Assembly: GCF_024494355.1 (NCBI RefSeq)
Contig: NZ_JAKNQY010000005.1
Location: 199,997 to 263,996, forward strand
Direction: 5' to 3'
From: Pseudomonas sp. Q11
Lineage (GTDB): Bacteria; Pseudomonadota; Gammaproteobacteria; Pseudomonadales; Pseudomonadaceae
DNA: 64,000 nucleotides
Shown here one piece after another: positions 1 through 9,371 of the stretch (position 1 is its first letter; each line of letters starts with the position of its first letter). The position numbers and the translations under genes are program-made. The notes below the pieces were generated by a model, which was not told where the DNA came from, searched no databases, and saw only the letters and a program-made list of their open reading frames with translations.

Positions 1-865
1 CCTGGGCGGCGGCCAGCAAATGCAGGATGGTGTTGGTGGAACCGCCCATGGCGATGTCCAGGGTCATGGCGTTTTCGAACGCCTTGAAGTTGGCGACGTT
101 GCGCGGCAACACCGACTCGTCGTTCTCGCCGTAGTAGCGTTTGCACAGTTCGACGATGGTCCGGCCGGCCTGCAGGAACAACTGTTCGCGATCGCTATGG
201 GTGGCGAGGGTCGAACCGTTGCCCGGCAGGGCCAGGCCCAAAGCTTCGGTCAGGCAGTTCATCGAGTTGGCGGTGAACATGCCGGAGCACGAACCGCAGG
301 TCGGACAGGCGCTGCGCTCATACTCTGCGACCTTCTCGTCAGAGGCGCTGGAGTCGGCGGCGATCACCATGGCGTCGACCAGGTCAAGGCCATGGCTGGC
401 GAGTTTGGTCTTGCCGGCTTCCATCGGGCCGCCGGAAACGAAGATCACCGGGATGTTCAGGCGCAAGGCCGCCATGAGCATGCCGGGGGTGATCTTGTCG
501 CAGTTGGAAATGCACACGATGGCGTCGGCGCAATGGGCATTGACCATGTATTCGACGGAGTCGGCGATGATCTCGCGGCTGGGCAGCGAATAGAGCATGC
601 CGTCGTGGCCCATGGCGATACCGTCATCCACGGCAATGGTGTTGAACTCTTTGGCTACACCGCCTGCGCGTTCGATCTCCCGGGCAACCAGTTGGCCCAG
701 GTCCTTGAGGTGAACATGGCCTGGCACGAACTGGGTGAAAGAGTTGGCAATAGCGATGATCGGCTTCTTGAAGTCGTCATCCTTCATGCCTGTGGCGCGC
801 CACAGTGCACGGGCGCCAGCCATGTTGCGGCCATGGGTGGATGTTTTCGAGCGGTAATCAGGCAT
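1..865 (-). CDS. ilvD: Dihydroxy-acid dehydratase, N-terminal part (cut by window edge)
   Basis: Catalyses dehydration of 2,3-dihydroxy acids to 2-keto acids, the third common step of isoleucine and valine synthesis, in the cytoplasm. About 288 N-terminal residues are visible from the ATG at 863-865, beginning [20 protein letters not shown], the pattern of the E. coli-type enzyme. Cys122 ([10 protein letters not shown]) and the [11 protein letters not shown] stretch near residues 187-196 supply the iron-sulfur cluster cysteines. The remaining half lies beyond position 1. The roughly 270-bp gap to the next gene presumably carries its promoter. Identification is secure. Confidence 0.97.
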   Translation of the reverse strand, partial: MPDYRSKTSTHGRNMAGARALWRATGMKDDDFKKPIIAIANSFTQFVPGHVHLKDLGQLVAREIERAGGVAKEFNTIAVDDGIAMGHDGMLYSLPSREIIADSVEYMVNAHCADAIVCISNCDKITPGMLMAALRLNIPVIFVSGGPMEAGKTKLASHGLDLVDAMVIAADSSASDEKVAEYERSACPTCGSCSGMFTANSMNCLTEALGLALPGNGSTLATHSDREQLFLQAGRTIVELCKRYYGENDESVLPRNVANFKAFENAMTLDIAMGGSTNTILHLLAAAQ

Positions 866-1132
866 GGAGCACTCCGGGCGGCAAATCAGGTACGTATCAG
901 GTATCAATGGGAAGTGAGCTTCTGTTGACGTCTGGAACACCCGGGTTTGGCCGTGTGTCCGGAAGTGACCGATGACTTTGCAGGATCGCTGCGCGCCTCA
1001 GCATGAGCTCATAAACCCGCCGGGGATGAATGGCGATGAATGTCGCGATTCTACACCCCTGGCGTCAGGATGAAATGACGCAAAGCGCTGATCGCAGGCC
1101 AATGTCGCGCCCGGGATGACGACCGGCAGCGT

Positions 1133-2338
1133 TCAGCCCGTCAACAGCGCCCTGTGACGATGCCGGAGCAGACCATTGAGTCCCAGTCCCAGGACGCTGA
1201 GCAATATCAGACATAGGGCCAGCGTGGTTTGCAGGTCCAGCGGAGTGAGACTGAGCACGGCACTGGTCAAGCCGCCGACGATGAAGATCAGTACGCTGCC
1301 TGCCGAGGCCGATGTACCGGCTTGCTCGGGGAATATATTCATCGCCCGGGTGTGGGCAGCCGCACGAGCAATGGTCGTTCCTGCGGTGCACACGATCATG
1401 GGCAGCAGCAGCGTGGTGACCGACAAGCCCAGATGGCCGGAGAGCCCAAGCATCAATACACCCGCCGTCAGGATCAGGCACAGGCCTGTGAAGATTTGCG
1501 TCTGTGGGTCGATCCGGTTGCTCAGCACGGTAGCGATCGCTCCCCCGCCGATATAGGCCAGTCCGTAGCCCAGCAGCGCCAGGGAAAAAGCTTCGGGCGA
1601 CAGGTGCAACTGGTCGATGAAAACCAGGGGTGAAATGACGATGAACGAGAAATGGCAGGAAAAAGCCAGCGCCGACGTCAGCCAGTACGCCATGAAACTG
1701 AAGTCACTGCATACCTTCCGGTAGGACGCGATGAAGTCCAGGCGCCTGGGTTGGCTATACGTCGGCAGAGGCTTGAGTAAAAGGCCGGCGCTCAAAAGTA
1801 CACTGACGGCCAGGGCAATGAACACCAGGAAGCTGCCACGCCAGCCCATCCAGCTTTGCAGCCCTGTACCGGCCAGGGGCGAAACGGAAATGAAAATGCC
1901 GCCGCAGGTGACCAGGAGAATCCGTAATCGTTGCTGCTCCTGGCCTGTAAACAGGTCCTGGATCAATGCCTGAGACAGAACGAAACAACCGCATCCCACG
2001 GCTTGGACGACCCGGAAAAACAGAAAGGACCAGTAGTCGTTGGCGAGTACGCACCCGGTTGCACCAATGGCGGAGACGATGATCCCGATCAACAACAGGT
2101 TTTTTCGCCCCATGGCGTCGGAAAGCGGGCCGACCAACAATTGCGAAAGGGCGATACCCACCGCGAACAGGCTGACAGACAGGGCAATATCGGACGATGG
2201 ACGCGCAAAGTGTTCGGACAGTGCGGGAAACGAAGGCAGCACCACATCGATGGGGAATACGCCGAGCAGGGTCAGCGTCAGCAATAAGCCGACAGTCGCC
2301 GGTTTGCGTGTCGCCGGAAGGTCTTGGGTGTCAGCCAT
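1133..2338 (-). CDS. MFS transporter, Bcr/CflA-like exporter
   Basis: A 401-residue major facilitator protein with about 12 hydrophobic segments, resembling the Bcr/CflA drug-export branch: an early VVLPSFPAL helix and the loop motif GPLSDAMGRKN between helices 2 and 3. It probably exports a small molecule across the inner membrane. I start it at MADTQD (ATG 2336-2338), which overlaps the end of the upstream diiron oxygenase gene by 8 nt; the longer reading frame would run about 80 nt into that gene. The overlap implies translational coupling, so the likely cargo is the product of the SagB/AurF-like enzymes, which is inference. Confidence 0.85.
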   Translation of the reverse strand: MADTQDLPATRKPATVGLLLTLTLLGVFPIDVVLPSFPALSEHFARPSSDIALSVSLFAVGIALSQLLVGPLSDAMGRKNLLLIGIIVSAIGATGCVLANDYWSFLFFRVVQAVGCGCFVLSQALIQDLFTGQEQQRLRILLVTCGGIFISVSPLAGTGLQSWMGWRGSFLVFIALAVSVLLSAGLLLKPLPTYSQPRRLDFIASYRKVCSDFSFMAYWLTSALAFSCHFSFIVISPLVFIDQLHLSPEAFSLALLGYGLAYIGGGAIATVLSNRIDPQTQIFTGLCLILTAGVLMLGLSGHLGLSVTTLLLPMIVCTAGTTIARAAAHTRAMNIFPEQAGTSASAGSVLIFIVGGLTSAVLSLTPLDLQTTLALCLILLSVLGLGLNGLLRHRHRALLTG

Positions 2339-3284
2339 CGATAAACCCCGCGTGGAAGAAAATCTGCCGATTGAGGGCATTGTCGAAGAACCCTGCCTTT
2401 TGCATGGCCGCAAAGGTTGATACTGCCCCCGAGCGAACCCGTCGGGCGTGGGCGTCCGGTTGCAGGAGGCCTGTAACGATCTTCAGGGAGTCCTGCTCGT
2501 CGAAACCGACGCTGGCGAGGCTGCGCATCAACCAGGGAGTGTCGGGCTCGAAGTAAAGCCCGATGATGTCCAGCAGCAGCCTTGTGGTCAGGTCGCGCTG
2601 TGGCGGGTCCAGGGCGGACCACAGGTACTGGAACACCTCGCTGAAATAGCGGCTATGGCGGGCCTCGTCTTCGAGATGATTCCTGAGCATCAGGTAAACC
2701 GTGGAGACCAGCGTGTCGCGGGTAATGGACAGCAACTCCTTGGCGATGATCGTTTCGGAGACGAACCCCAGCAGAAACCACGCCAGAGGGCGATCCGGGG
2801 GGCTGGCGGCGGCGATCACGTCCAGCAGGCGGTCGATGCGCCTGGGGATCGCTCGGTCGCGGATGTCATACAGGGTGGCGATCTGTTCGGCTACTTCATT
2901 GGAAAACAGCGCGTGATAACCCTCGTCGGTGTAGAGCTGTAGGGCGGCGGTTTTCATCTGGCTGGGGATCGGTATGGCCAGTTCGCCATGGACGATGGTT
3001 TCCACCGCGCGATTGACGACCCGGTGTTCGAGCAAGGTGGTGTAGTCAAGGAAATACACCAGGTGATTGGCCGCCAGGCGTTGGGCAATGGCGCGCCCCG
3101 CCTGGTTGATCAGCGGGTGTTCGATATAGGGTATGAAGGCTGGCGCAAACCAGTCTCGACTGGCGAGTTGCTGCTCCAGATCGTCGGGTAGGCGGTAATC
3201 GTTTTTCCGCACGCGCACCGCAGCCTTGTTATCCCAGTCGCCCAAGGTGTAGCGAGGCGTGTGTGTAAAGCTCGGACCGGTCAT
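2331..3284 (-). CDS. AurF-like diiron oxygenase
   Basis: A 317-residue helical protein with the complete metal-ligand pattern of the AurF N-oxygenase family: Glu86, Glu121-x-x-His124 (DEGYH), Glu177 (SETII), then His203-x3-Glu207-x2-His210 (HLEDEARH). Spacing is almost the same as I recall for AurF (E101, E136, H139, E196, H223, E227, H230). Family members oxidise aryl or alkyl amines to hydroxylamine or nitro groups, or hydroxylate carbon, using O2. Its ATG overlaps the TGA of the SagB-like gene (ATGA), and the MFS gene overlaps its 3' end, so the three genes are one transcription and translation unit. Substrate unknown. Confidence 0.85.
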   Translation of the reverse strand: MTGPSFTHTPRYTLGDWDNKAAVRVRKNDYRLPDDLEQQLASRDWFAPAFIPYIEHPLINQAGRAIAQRLAANHLVYFLDYTTLLEHRVVNRAVETIVHGELAIPIPSQMKTAALQLYTDEGYHALFSNEVAEQIATLYDIRDRAIPRRIDRLLDVIAAASPPDRPLAWFLLGFVSETIIAKELLSITRDTLVSTVYLMLRNHLEDEARHSRYFSEVFQYLWSALDPPQRDLTTRLLLDIIGLYFEPDTPWLMRSLASVGFDEQDSLKIVTGLLQPDAHARRVRSGAVSTFAAMQKAGFFDNALNRQIFFHAGFIDG

Positions 3285-4363
3285 GACCCAGTGTCCTGAC
3301 TATTGACCAGCGCCATCAGTTCCTTGCAGTGCACCTGCCCGTCGCCATGGCCGCAGCCGACAAAAAACAAAGGCTGCTCGGGGGTGTCTTCAAGGCCAAG
3401 CAGCCGCTCCACCTGACGGTCGCTCAACGCTCCGGTCAGCCAGGTATTGAGGCCCAGTGCAGTCGCCACCATCAGGAAAACCTGGGACACGTGCCCCGTT
3501 TCGACAAAAGCCATCCGATAGGCACGGGAGTGCTCGTATTTCCACCAGAGTTTGTCGAAGCGCGAAGTGACGAACAGCCCGAATGGCAACGGATTAATGA
3601 AGTGTTGACCGCTTAGCAATTGGCCCAGGGGGGCATCCGGTAGCGGCCGCAAAAGGCTCAGGGCGTGCGCGTCGGGGTGATAGGCGTAGACACCCGGTTC
3701 CAGGCCGCAGACGTGGCGTACGTATAAATAACCTTCGCAGGTATTCAGGCCGCCGCCCGAGGGGCTGCTGCGCCGTGCGCCCAGCGCTTCGGGATGGCCG
3801 GTCTCATGGATGAAAGGGCGCTCGTTCAGGTAGCCCAGGGTCAGGTACAGGAGGGTGCTGACCTGCTCGATTGAAATGGGTTGTTCGTTGAATGAGCGAG
3901 AGGTGCTTCGACTGACAAGCGTCTGCCCCAGCGAAACGTCCTCCATGTCGACCAGGGAGCAGGGAGGCAGGGCAATCCGGTCGACCGGGCACGATTTTAC
4001 GCGGGTGGGAGGCGTCGGTGATGAGAGAACCTCATTGCAATGCTGTAGATACAGAATCGCCCATTCATTGATATCTTTGGGGACACTTTCACAAGGGATA
4101 TTTTTGGTGCCGATATGAAATATTCTGGATAACTCGTCCCATCGCCATTCGAGGGTTTTTTGGGGTTCTGCAGTCAATATGCTGGCATTCAGGAATTCAA
4201 TATCGATGGGGTTACAAGCGTCGAAGTCTGAAGGATCGTCAATCAGTTGTGCCAGTCGAGTCGAATAATTAATATCGAGCTCGAACTGAGTGTGCTGCTC
4301 ATAGTTCCATACGATCTGGTTTGGCGAACGCGCAAGTATGAAAAGGCACGGGTTTATATGCAT
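3281..4363 (-). CDS. SagB-type FMN dehydrogenase (nitroreductase superfamily)
   Basis: A 360-residue protein. Residues 1-140 are a helical N-terminal region; residues about 145-355 are a nitroreductase fold of the SagB/McbC type: SRSTSRSF at 151-158 (FMN phosphate region), SPSGGGLNTCEGYLYV at 200-215, and WKYEHSRAYR with the Lys275-Tyr276 pair reported as catalytic in azoline dehydrogenases. Such enzymes oxidise azolines to azoles or carry out related peptide or small-molecule dehydrogenations. No YcaO cyclodehydratase is nearby, so an ordinary thiazole/oxazole pathway is unlikely. It lies 76 nt after a 23-codon gene and overlaps the diiron oxygenase by 4 nt. Its N-terminal part is richer in A+T than the flanks, suggesting acquisition. 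Confidence 0.85.
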   Translation of the reverse strand: MHINPCLFILARSPNQIVWNYEQHTQFELDINYSTRLAQLIDDPSDFDACNPIDIEFLNASILTAEPQKTLEWRWDELSRIFHIGTKNIPCESVPKDINEWAILYLQHCNEVLSSPTPPTRVKSCPVDRIALPPCSLVDMEDVSLGQTLVSRSTSRSFNEQPISIEQVSTLLYLTLGYLNERPFIHETGHPEALGARRSSPSGGGLNTCEGYLYVRHVCGLEPGVYAYHPDAHALSLLRPLPDAPLGQLLSGQHFINPLPFGLFVTSRFDKLWWKYEHSRAYRMAFVETGHVSQVFLMVATALGLNTWLTGALSDRQVERLLGLEDTPEQPLFFVGCGHGDGQVHCKELMALVNSQDTGS

Positions 4364-4393
4364 TAGGTTTGTTTCCGCTGGGTGGGCCGTCTA

Positions 4394-4429
4394 GACGGGG
4401 CTGAGGTGCCGGCATTCCTTAACCCCGTC
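4394..4429 (-). promoter_or_regulatory. Intergenic hairpin between the 23-codon gene and the SagB-like gene
   Basis: A 7-bp perfect stem (GACGGGG with CCCCGTC) closes a 22-nt loop that contains the palindrome TGCCGGCA. It starts about 10 nt after the stop of the 23-codon gene. No U-run follows, so it is not a canonical terminator; it could stabilise the short upstream mRNA or reduce read-through, as is common between small precursor genes and their modifying enzymes. Function is inferred. Confidence 0.5.
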
Positions 4430-4439
4430 CTTTACTTAC

Positions 4440-4511
4440 TTAGCGGCTCTTTGGAACAATCAGGCCCGCCAGGTTCGCGATCTTGTTAGCTTCCAGATTG
4501 ATTGCTTTCAT
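4440..4511 (-). CDS. 23-residue peptide gene, possible precursor or leader peptide
   Basis: ATG at 4509-4511, stop TAA at 4440-4442. The peptide begins MKAINLEANK and ends LIVPKSR. It has no Cys, Thr or aromatic residue, one Ser (22), and Asn at 5, 9 and 13 in an even four-residue spacing. An AGGAG ribosome binding site (4519-4523) lies 7 nt before the start, better than that of the enzyme gene downstream. A sigma-70-like promoter lies about 80 nt upstream. Position first in an operon with a SagB-type dehydrogenase, a diiron oxygenase and an exporter suggests a substrate peptide. A regulatory leader peptide or a chance small frame remain alternatives. I do not recognise the sequence. Confidence 0.6.
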   Translation of the reverse strand: MKAINLEANKIANLAGLIVPKSR

Positions 4512-4518
4512 GATACAG

Positions 4519-4523
4519 CTCCT
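4519..4523 (-). promoter_or_regulatory. Ribosome binding site of the 23-codon gene
   Basis: AGGAG, 7 nt before the ATG (reads AAAGGAGCTGTATCATG on the minus strand). Its strength is the main evidence that the 23-codon frame is translated. Confidence 0.7.
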
Positions 4524-4568
4524 TTGTTTGAATAAGGGGTTTGAGTAAGTGTTGTTTTTTTGATAGCC

Positions 4569-4585
4569 GTCACTTGCGAAGTGAC
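4569..4585. promoter_or_regulatory. 17-bp perfect palindrome at the cassette's transcription start
   Basis: GTCACTTGCGAAGTGAC: 7-bp arms around GCG. It spans roughly +1 to +17 relative to the promoter at 4592-4619. It could be a repressor operator or, as RNA, a 5' hairpin. No regulator gene lies next to it. Confidence 0.6.
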
Positions 4586-4591
4586 AGTTCA

Positions 4592-4619
4592 ATCATAGTT
4601 TTTAATGAGTGCTTGGCAA
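4592..4619 (-). promoter_or_regulatory. Sigma-70-like promoter of the peptide/SagB/AurF/MFS cassette
   Basis: On the minus strand TTGCCA (4614-4619), a 16-nt spacer, then TATGAT (4592-4597); each hexamer matches consensus at five of six positions. Predicted start near 4585, giving a leader of about 74 nt. The gap 4512-4801 holds this promoter, the palindrome and the rlmI terminator, and no other gene that I can see. Confidence 0.6.
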
Positions 4620-4722
4620 GGGGATATTGAGTAGGAAAGTTCTAGTAATAATGTGGGACTGCTCATACAAAAAATTTATTTGTAGGTATTTACTTAAGCG
4701 CTCGGTAACTTTTCGTACGTGC

Positions 4723-4746
4723 AAAAAAAACGCAGCCAAGGCTGCG
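4723..4746 (-). terminator. Intrinsic terminator after rlmI
   Basis: CGCAGC-CAAG-GCTGCG hairpin (4731-4746) followed on the minus strand by eight T (4723-4730), 55 nt after the rlmI stop. It insulates the accessory cassette from rlmI transcription. Confidence 0.85.
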
Positions 4747-4801
4747 TGTGATGAAGGTCAGTGTGCGGGGCGGGAGTCTTGGCTCCGGCCCCGCAAACGA
4801 T

Positions 4802-5998
4802 TCAACTGTTGGGCAACAACCGGCAGGTGATGCTCTTGATGTAGCGGGTTTCGGCGATGGCGGGGTGCACCGGGTGGTCCGGTCCCTGGCCGCCGCGTTC
4901 GAGCAGTTGGATATTGCGATCCAGGTGACGGGCGCTGGTCAGCAGGATGTTCTGCAGGTCGTCTTCGGGCAGGTGCATCGAGCACGAAGCGCTGACCAGG
5001 ATGCCGTCCTTGCTGAGCAGGCGCATGGCTTGTTCGTTGAGGCGACGATAGGCGCCTTCACCGTTCTTCAGGTCTTTCTTGCGTTTGATGAAGGCGGGCG
5101 GGTCGGCAACGATGACATCGAAACGTTCTTCGCTGGCCTTGAGTTCCTTCAGGGCTTCGAACACGTCGCCTTCGATGCAGGTCAGCTTTTCGGCAAAGCC
5201 ATTCAGCGCGGCGTTGCGCTCTACGCCATCGAGGGCGAAGGCCGAGGCGTCGACGCAGAATACTTCGCTGGCACCGAACGCCGCGGCTTGCACGCCCCAA
5301 CCGCCGATGTAGCTGAACAGGTCCAGTACACGCTTGCCCTTGGCGTACGGCGCCAAACGTGCGCGGTTCATGCGGTGGTCGTAGAACCAGCCGGTTTTCT
5401 GGCCTGCCATGACCGGTGCTTCGAACTTCACGCCGTTCTCTTCCAAGGCGACCCATTCCGGTACGAGGCCGAACACCGTCTCGACGTAGCGGTTCAGGCC
5501 TTCGGCGTCGCGGGCGGCGGAGTCGTTCTTGAACAGAATACCGCTGGGCTTGAGGACCTGGGTCAGGGCTGCGATCACGTCTTCTTTATGGGCTTCCATG
5601 GTGGCGGAGGCGATCTGCACCACCAATATGTCGCCAAACCGGTCAACCACCAAGCCAGGCAACAGGTCGGAATCACCGTAGACCAGGCGATAGAACGGTT
5701 TGTCGAACAGGCGCTCGCGCAACGACAACGCCACGTTGAGACGATGCACCAGCAGGGATTTGTCCAGTGGCAGTTTCACGTCACGGGACAGCAGGCGGGC
5801 GCAGATCAGGTTGTTGGGGCTCATCGCGACGATACCCAACGGCTTGCCACCGGCGGCTTCGAGGATGGCCTGGTCGCCAGCCTTGAAGCCGTGCAGCGGG
5901 GTGGCGGCTACATCGATTTCGTTGCTGTAGACCCACAGGTGGCCGGCGCGCAGGCGACGGTCGGCGTTGGCTTTGAGGCGCAGGCTGGGCAGGGACAT
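4802..5998 (-). CDS. rlmI: 23S rRNA m5C1962 methyltransferase RlmI
   Basis: A 398-residue class I SAM-dependent methyltransferase. An N-terminal PUA-like RNA-binding domain (about 1-80, containing RLRAGHLWVYSNEI) is followed by a Rossmann methyltransferase domain: VLDLFSYIGGWGVQAA for SAM, VIVADPPAFIKRKKDL for the target base, and a late SASCSMH segment carrying the cysteine expected in m5C enzymes. It modifies C1962 of 23S rRNA (E. coli numbering). It stands alone between its own terminator and the divergent HDOD gene. Confidence 0.93.
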   Translation of the reverse strand: MSLPSLRLKANADRRLRAGHLWVYSNEIDVAATPLHGFKAGDQAILEAAGGKPLGIVAMSPNNLICARLLSRDVKLPLDKSLLVHRLNVALSLRERLFDKPFYRLVYGDSDLLPGLVVDRFGDILVVQIASATMEAHKEDVIAALTQVLKPSGILFKNDSAARDAEGLNRYVETVFGLVPEWVALEENGVKFEAPVMAGQKTGWFYDHRMNRARLAPYAKGKRVLDLFSYIGGWGVQAAAFGASEVFCVDASAFALDGVERNAALNGFAEKLTCIEGDVFEALKELKASEERFDVIVADPPAFIKRKKDLKNGEGAYRRLNEQAMRLLSKDGILVSASCSMHLPEDDLQNILLTSARHLDRNIQLLERGGQGPDHPVHPAIAETRYIKSITCRLLPNS

Positions 5999-6137
5999 GA
6001 CGTCGCTCCGGAAAAAAGAGCGGGAGTATAACGTGTTGAAGCGCGTACGGGGCTCGTGGTGGACATGTGGCGCGATTTGCCCGACGGTGTATCGGATCCC
6101 TCTTTAAGGGTTAGAATCGCCGCCTGACCCAGAGTGT

Positions 6138-7013
6138 ATGCCCATGTCCGAAGAGCTTTCCGCCGCACAGATCCAACAGTCCCTGCAAGGCATCAGTGTG
6201 CCGCCCCAGCCGCAGATCATGGTGGATCTGCAGATGGAGCAGTACATGCCTGATCCGGACCTGGAGACCATTGCCAAGCTGATCTCCCAGGACCCGGGCC
6301 TCTCGGGTGCCTTGCTCAAGATCGTCAATTCGCCGTACTACGGCCTGCGCAACAAGATCACTTCGATCCAGCGCGCGGTAAACCTGCTGGGCAGCCGGTC
6401 GATCATCAACCTGATCAATGCACAGTCAATCAAGGGCGCGTTGCACGATGACACCATCGTCACCCTGAACCGCTTCTGGGATACGGCCCAGGATGTGGCG
6501 ATGACCTGTCTGACCTTGGCCAAGCGCGTCGGCGTGGAGAATGGCGACGAAGCCTATGCATTGGGGCTGTTCCACGATTGTGGCGTGCCGTTGATGCTCA
6601 AGCAGTTCCCCAACTATATGAGTGTGCTCGAGCAGGCCTACGCCAGTGCCAGCTCAGAGTGTCGGGTGGTGGACACTGAGAACCGTGTGTTCAACACCAA
6701 CCATGCGGTGGTCGGGTATTACACCTCCAAATCCTGGCGCCTGCCTGACCATGTCAGCCAGGCCATCGCCAACCACCACAATGCCCTGGCGATTTTCAGC
6801 GATGGGTCTTCGCACAACAACAGCCCGCTGAAAAACCTGCTGGCGATCTTGAAAATGTCCGAAAACATCTGCGCATCGCACCGGGTCTTGGGCAATCAGG
6901 CTGTAGACCATGAGTGGTCGTGTGTCGGCGCTCTGGTGCTCGATTACATCGGTTTGTCGGAATACGATTTCCAGATCCAGAAACAGGAAATTCGCGACCT
7001 CGCCACTCGCTAA
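6138..7013 (+). CDS. HDOD domain signalling protein
   Basis: A 291-residue protein consisting mostly of one HDOD domain: PDPDLETIAKLISQDPGLSG, then LLKIVNSPYYGL, IQRAVNLLGSRSI and ALGLFHDCGVPLMLK. HDOD proteins are catalytically degenerate relatives of HD phosphohydrolases that work as output or scaffold modules in signalling and motility control. Two starts (6138 and 6144) are close together; the second gives MSEELSAAQ. It lies 44 nt upstream of mutM on the same strand and may be co-transcribed with it. The target pathway cannot be read from the sequence. Confidence 0.88.
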   Translation: MPMSEELSAAQIQQSLQGISVPPQPQIMVDLQMEQYMPDPDLETIAKLISQDPGLSGALLKIVNSPYYGLRNKITSIQRAVNLLGSRSIINLINAQSIKGALHDDTIVTLNRFWDTAQDVAMTCLTLAKRVGVENGDEAYALGLFHDCGVPLMLKQFPNYMSVLEQAYASASSECRVVDTENRVFNTNHAVVGYYTSKSWRLPDHVSQAIANHHNALAIFSDGSSHNNSPLKNLLAILKMSENICASHRVLGNQAVDHEWSCVGALVLDYIGLSEYDFQIQKQEIRDLATR

Positions 7014-7057
7014 GCATCGAAAACCAGCGCCAAGCCTTCGCCTGATTCGAGAACCTC

Positions 7058-7870
7058 ATGCCAGAACTGCCGGAAGTCGAAACCACCCGCCGCGGAATCG
7101 CACCACACCTTGAAGGACAGCGTGTCAGCCGCGTGGTCGTACGCGATCGGCGCTTGCGCTGGCCGATTCCCGAAGACCTTGACGTGCGACTGTCGGGGCA
7201 GCGGATCGTGCAGGTGGAACGGCGGGCCAAGTACCTGCTGATCAACGCCGAAGTCGGCACCTTGATCAGCCACTTGGGCATGTCCGGCAACCTGCGGCTG
7301 GTGGAAATCGGCATGCCCGCCGCCAAACATGAGCATGTGGACATCGAGCTGGAATCCGGCCTGGCTTTGCGCTACACCGACCCGCGCCGCTTTGGCGCGA
7401 TGCTCTGGAGCCTCGACCCGCTCAATCACGAACTGCTGATTCGCCTCGGACCGGAGCCGTTGACCGATCTATTCGATGGCGAGCGCCTGTTCCAGCTTTC
7501 GCGAGGGCGTTCCATGGCGGTCAAACCGTTCATCATGGATAACGCGGTGGTGGTTGGGGTCGGCAATATTTATGCGACCGAAGCGCTGTTCGCCGCCGGG
7601 ATCGACCCGCGCCGGGAGGCCGGAGGCATTTCCCGGGCGCGCTACCTGAAACTGGCGATCGAGATCAAACGCATCCTTGCCCATGCCATTGAGCGCGGCG
7701 GTACAACGCTACGTGATTTCATCGGGGGAGACGGCCAGCCCGGTTATTTCCAGCAGGAACTGTTCGTGTATGGCCGGGGCGGCGAGCTGTGTAAGGTCTG
7801 CGGCACGGGGCTGCGGGAAATCCGCCTGGGCCAGCGCGCCAGCGTCTGGTGCCCGCGCTGCCAGAGCTGA
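7058..7870 (+). CDS. mutM: Formamidopyrimidine-DNA glycosylase MutM
   Basis: A 270-residue DNA repair enzyme that removes 8-oxoguanine and formamidopyrimidines and cleaves the abasic site. The N-terminus [14 protein letters not shown] supplies the catalytic Pro2 and Glu3. The C-terminal zinc finger ([16 protein letters not shown], then WCPRCQ) is intact. The length is usual for the family. The start follows the HDOD gene by 44 nt. Confidence 0.97.
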   Translation: MPELPEVETTRRGIAPHLEGQRVSRVVVRDRRLRWPIPEDLDVRLSGQRIVQVERRAKYLLINAEVGTLISHLGMSGNLRLVEIGMPAAKHEHVDIELESGLALRYTDPRRFGAMLWSLDPLNHELLIRLGPEPLTDLFDGERLFQLSRGRSMAVKPFIMDNAVVVGVGNIYATEALFAAGIDPRREAGGISRARYLKLAIEIKRILAHAIERGGTTLRDFIGGDGQPGYFQQELFVYGRGGELCKVCGTGLREIRLGQRASVWCPRCQS

Positions 7871-7922
7871 TCCGTCCTGCGGTCTATAGTCAGTGGTACT
7901 GATTTAGCCGAAGGATCGCCCA

Positions 7923-8240
7923 ATGAAACTGCTTCGACCTGTCGTTCTAGTACTGCTGCTGAGTGTCGGTTTGCCTGCCATGGCGAACAGCGGCAGCGGC
8001 GACCCGCGCTACACCATCCAGAATCCGCCTGCCTACGCCATGATTGGCGACCTGCTGATCGCCCGCCCATTGCTGCTCGCCGCCACCGTGATCGGTGCGG
8101 GGGCATTTGTGGTGTCGTTGCCCTTTACTGCGTTGGGCGGAGGCGTCGGTGACGCGGGGAAGGCGTTGGTGGTGGACCCGGCGAAGGCGACGTTTGTGCG
8201 GTGCCTGGGATGTGTTGGCGAGGGGTTTGAGCAGGAGTGA
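7923..8240 (+). CDS. Small exported or membrane protein of unknown function
   Basis: A 105-residue protein. Residues 1-22 look like a signal peptide ([21 protein letters not shown]), followed by [19 protein letters not shown] and a hydrophobic, Gly-rich helix ([22 protein letters not shown]). Two late cysteines form CLGC. Similar short proteins sit downstream of mutM in other pseudomonads, as I remember it, and are often called multidrug transporter, a label the size does not support. Probably located in the inner membrane or periplasm. Confidence 0.75.
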   Translation: MKLLRPVVLVLLLSVGLPAMANSGSGDPRYTIQNPPAYAMIGDLLIARPLLLAATVIGAGAFVVSLPFTALGGGVGDAGKALVVDPAKATFVRCLGCVGEGFEQE

Positions 8241-8262
8241 TGTCGCTGTGGCTGCTGGCCTC

Positions 8263-8355
8263 ATCGCGAGCAGGCTCGCTCCCACAAGGGATTTTGCTTA
8301 AGACACAAACTTTGTGAACACAGCGGGTCCCTGTGGGAGCGAGCCTGCTCGCGAT
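8263..8355. repeat. REPIN (paired inverted REPs)
   Basis: ATCGCGAGCAGGCTCGCTCC at 8263 and its inverse GTGGGAGCGAGCCTGCTCGC ending at 8355, separated by about 45 bp, between two convergent genes. Typical fluorescens-group REP doublet. Confidence 0.85.
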
Positions 8356-8388
8356 GAGGCCGGCACAGACCCTACAAAACTACCTGGC

Positions 8389-9304
<916 letters not shown>

Positions 9305-9371
9305 CTACTCGGTCGGCCAAGTCGGCTTTGGGATAAGTAAGCACTATAGACGGTGCGAATCATCCGCAAAC

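Noticed and set aside
3281..4511. Calling the SagB-like cassette a thiazole/oxazole-modified microcin cluster
   Set aside because: No YcaO cyclodehydratase or E1-like partner is present and the candidate peptide has no Cys or Thr, so that class cannot be supported.
4748..6031. 427-codon plus-strand frame opposite rlmI
   Set aside because: Antisense shadow of a clearly conserved gene; Gln/Gly/Val-rich translation with no domain.
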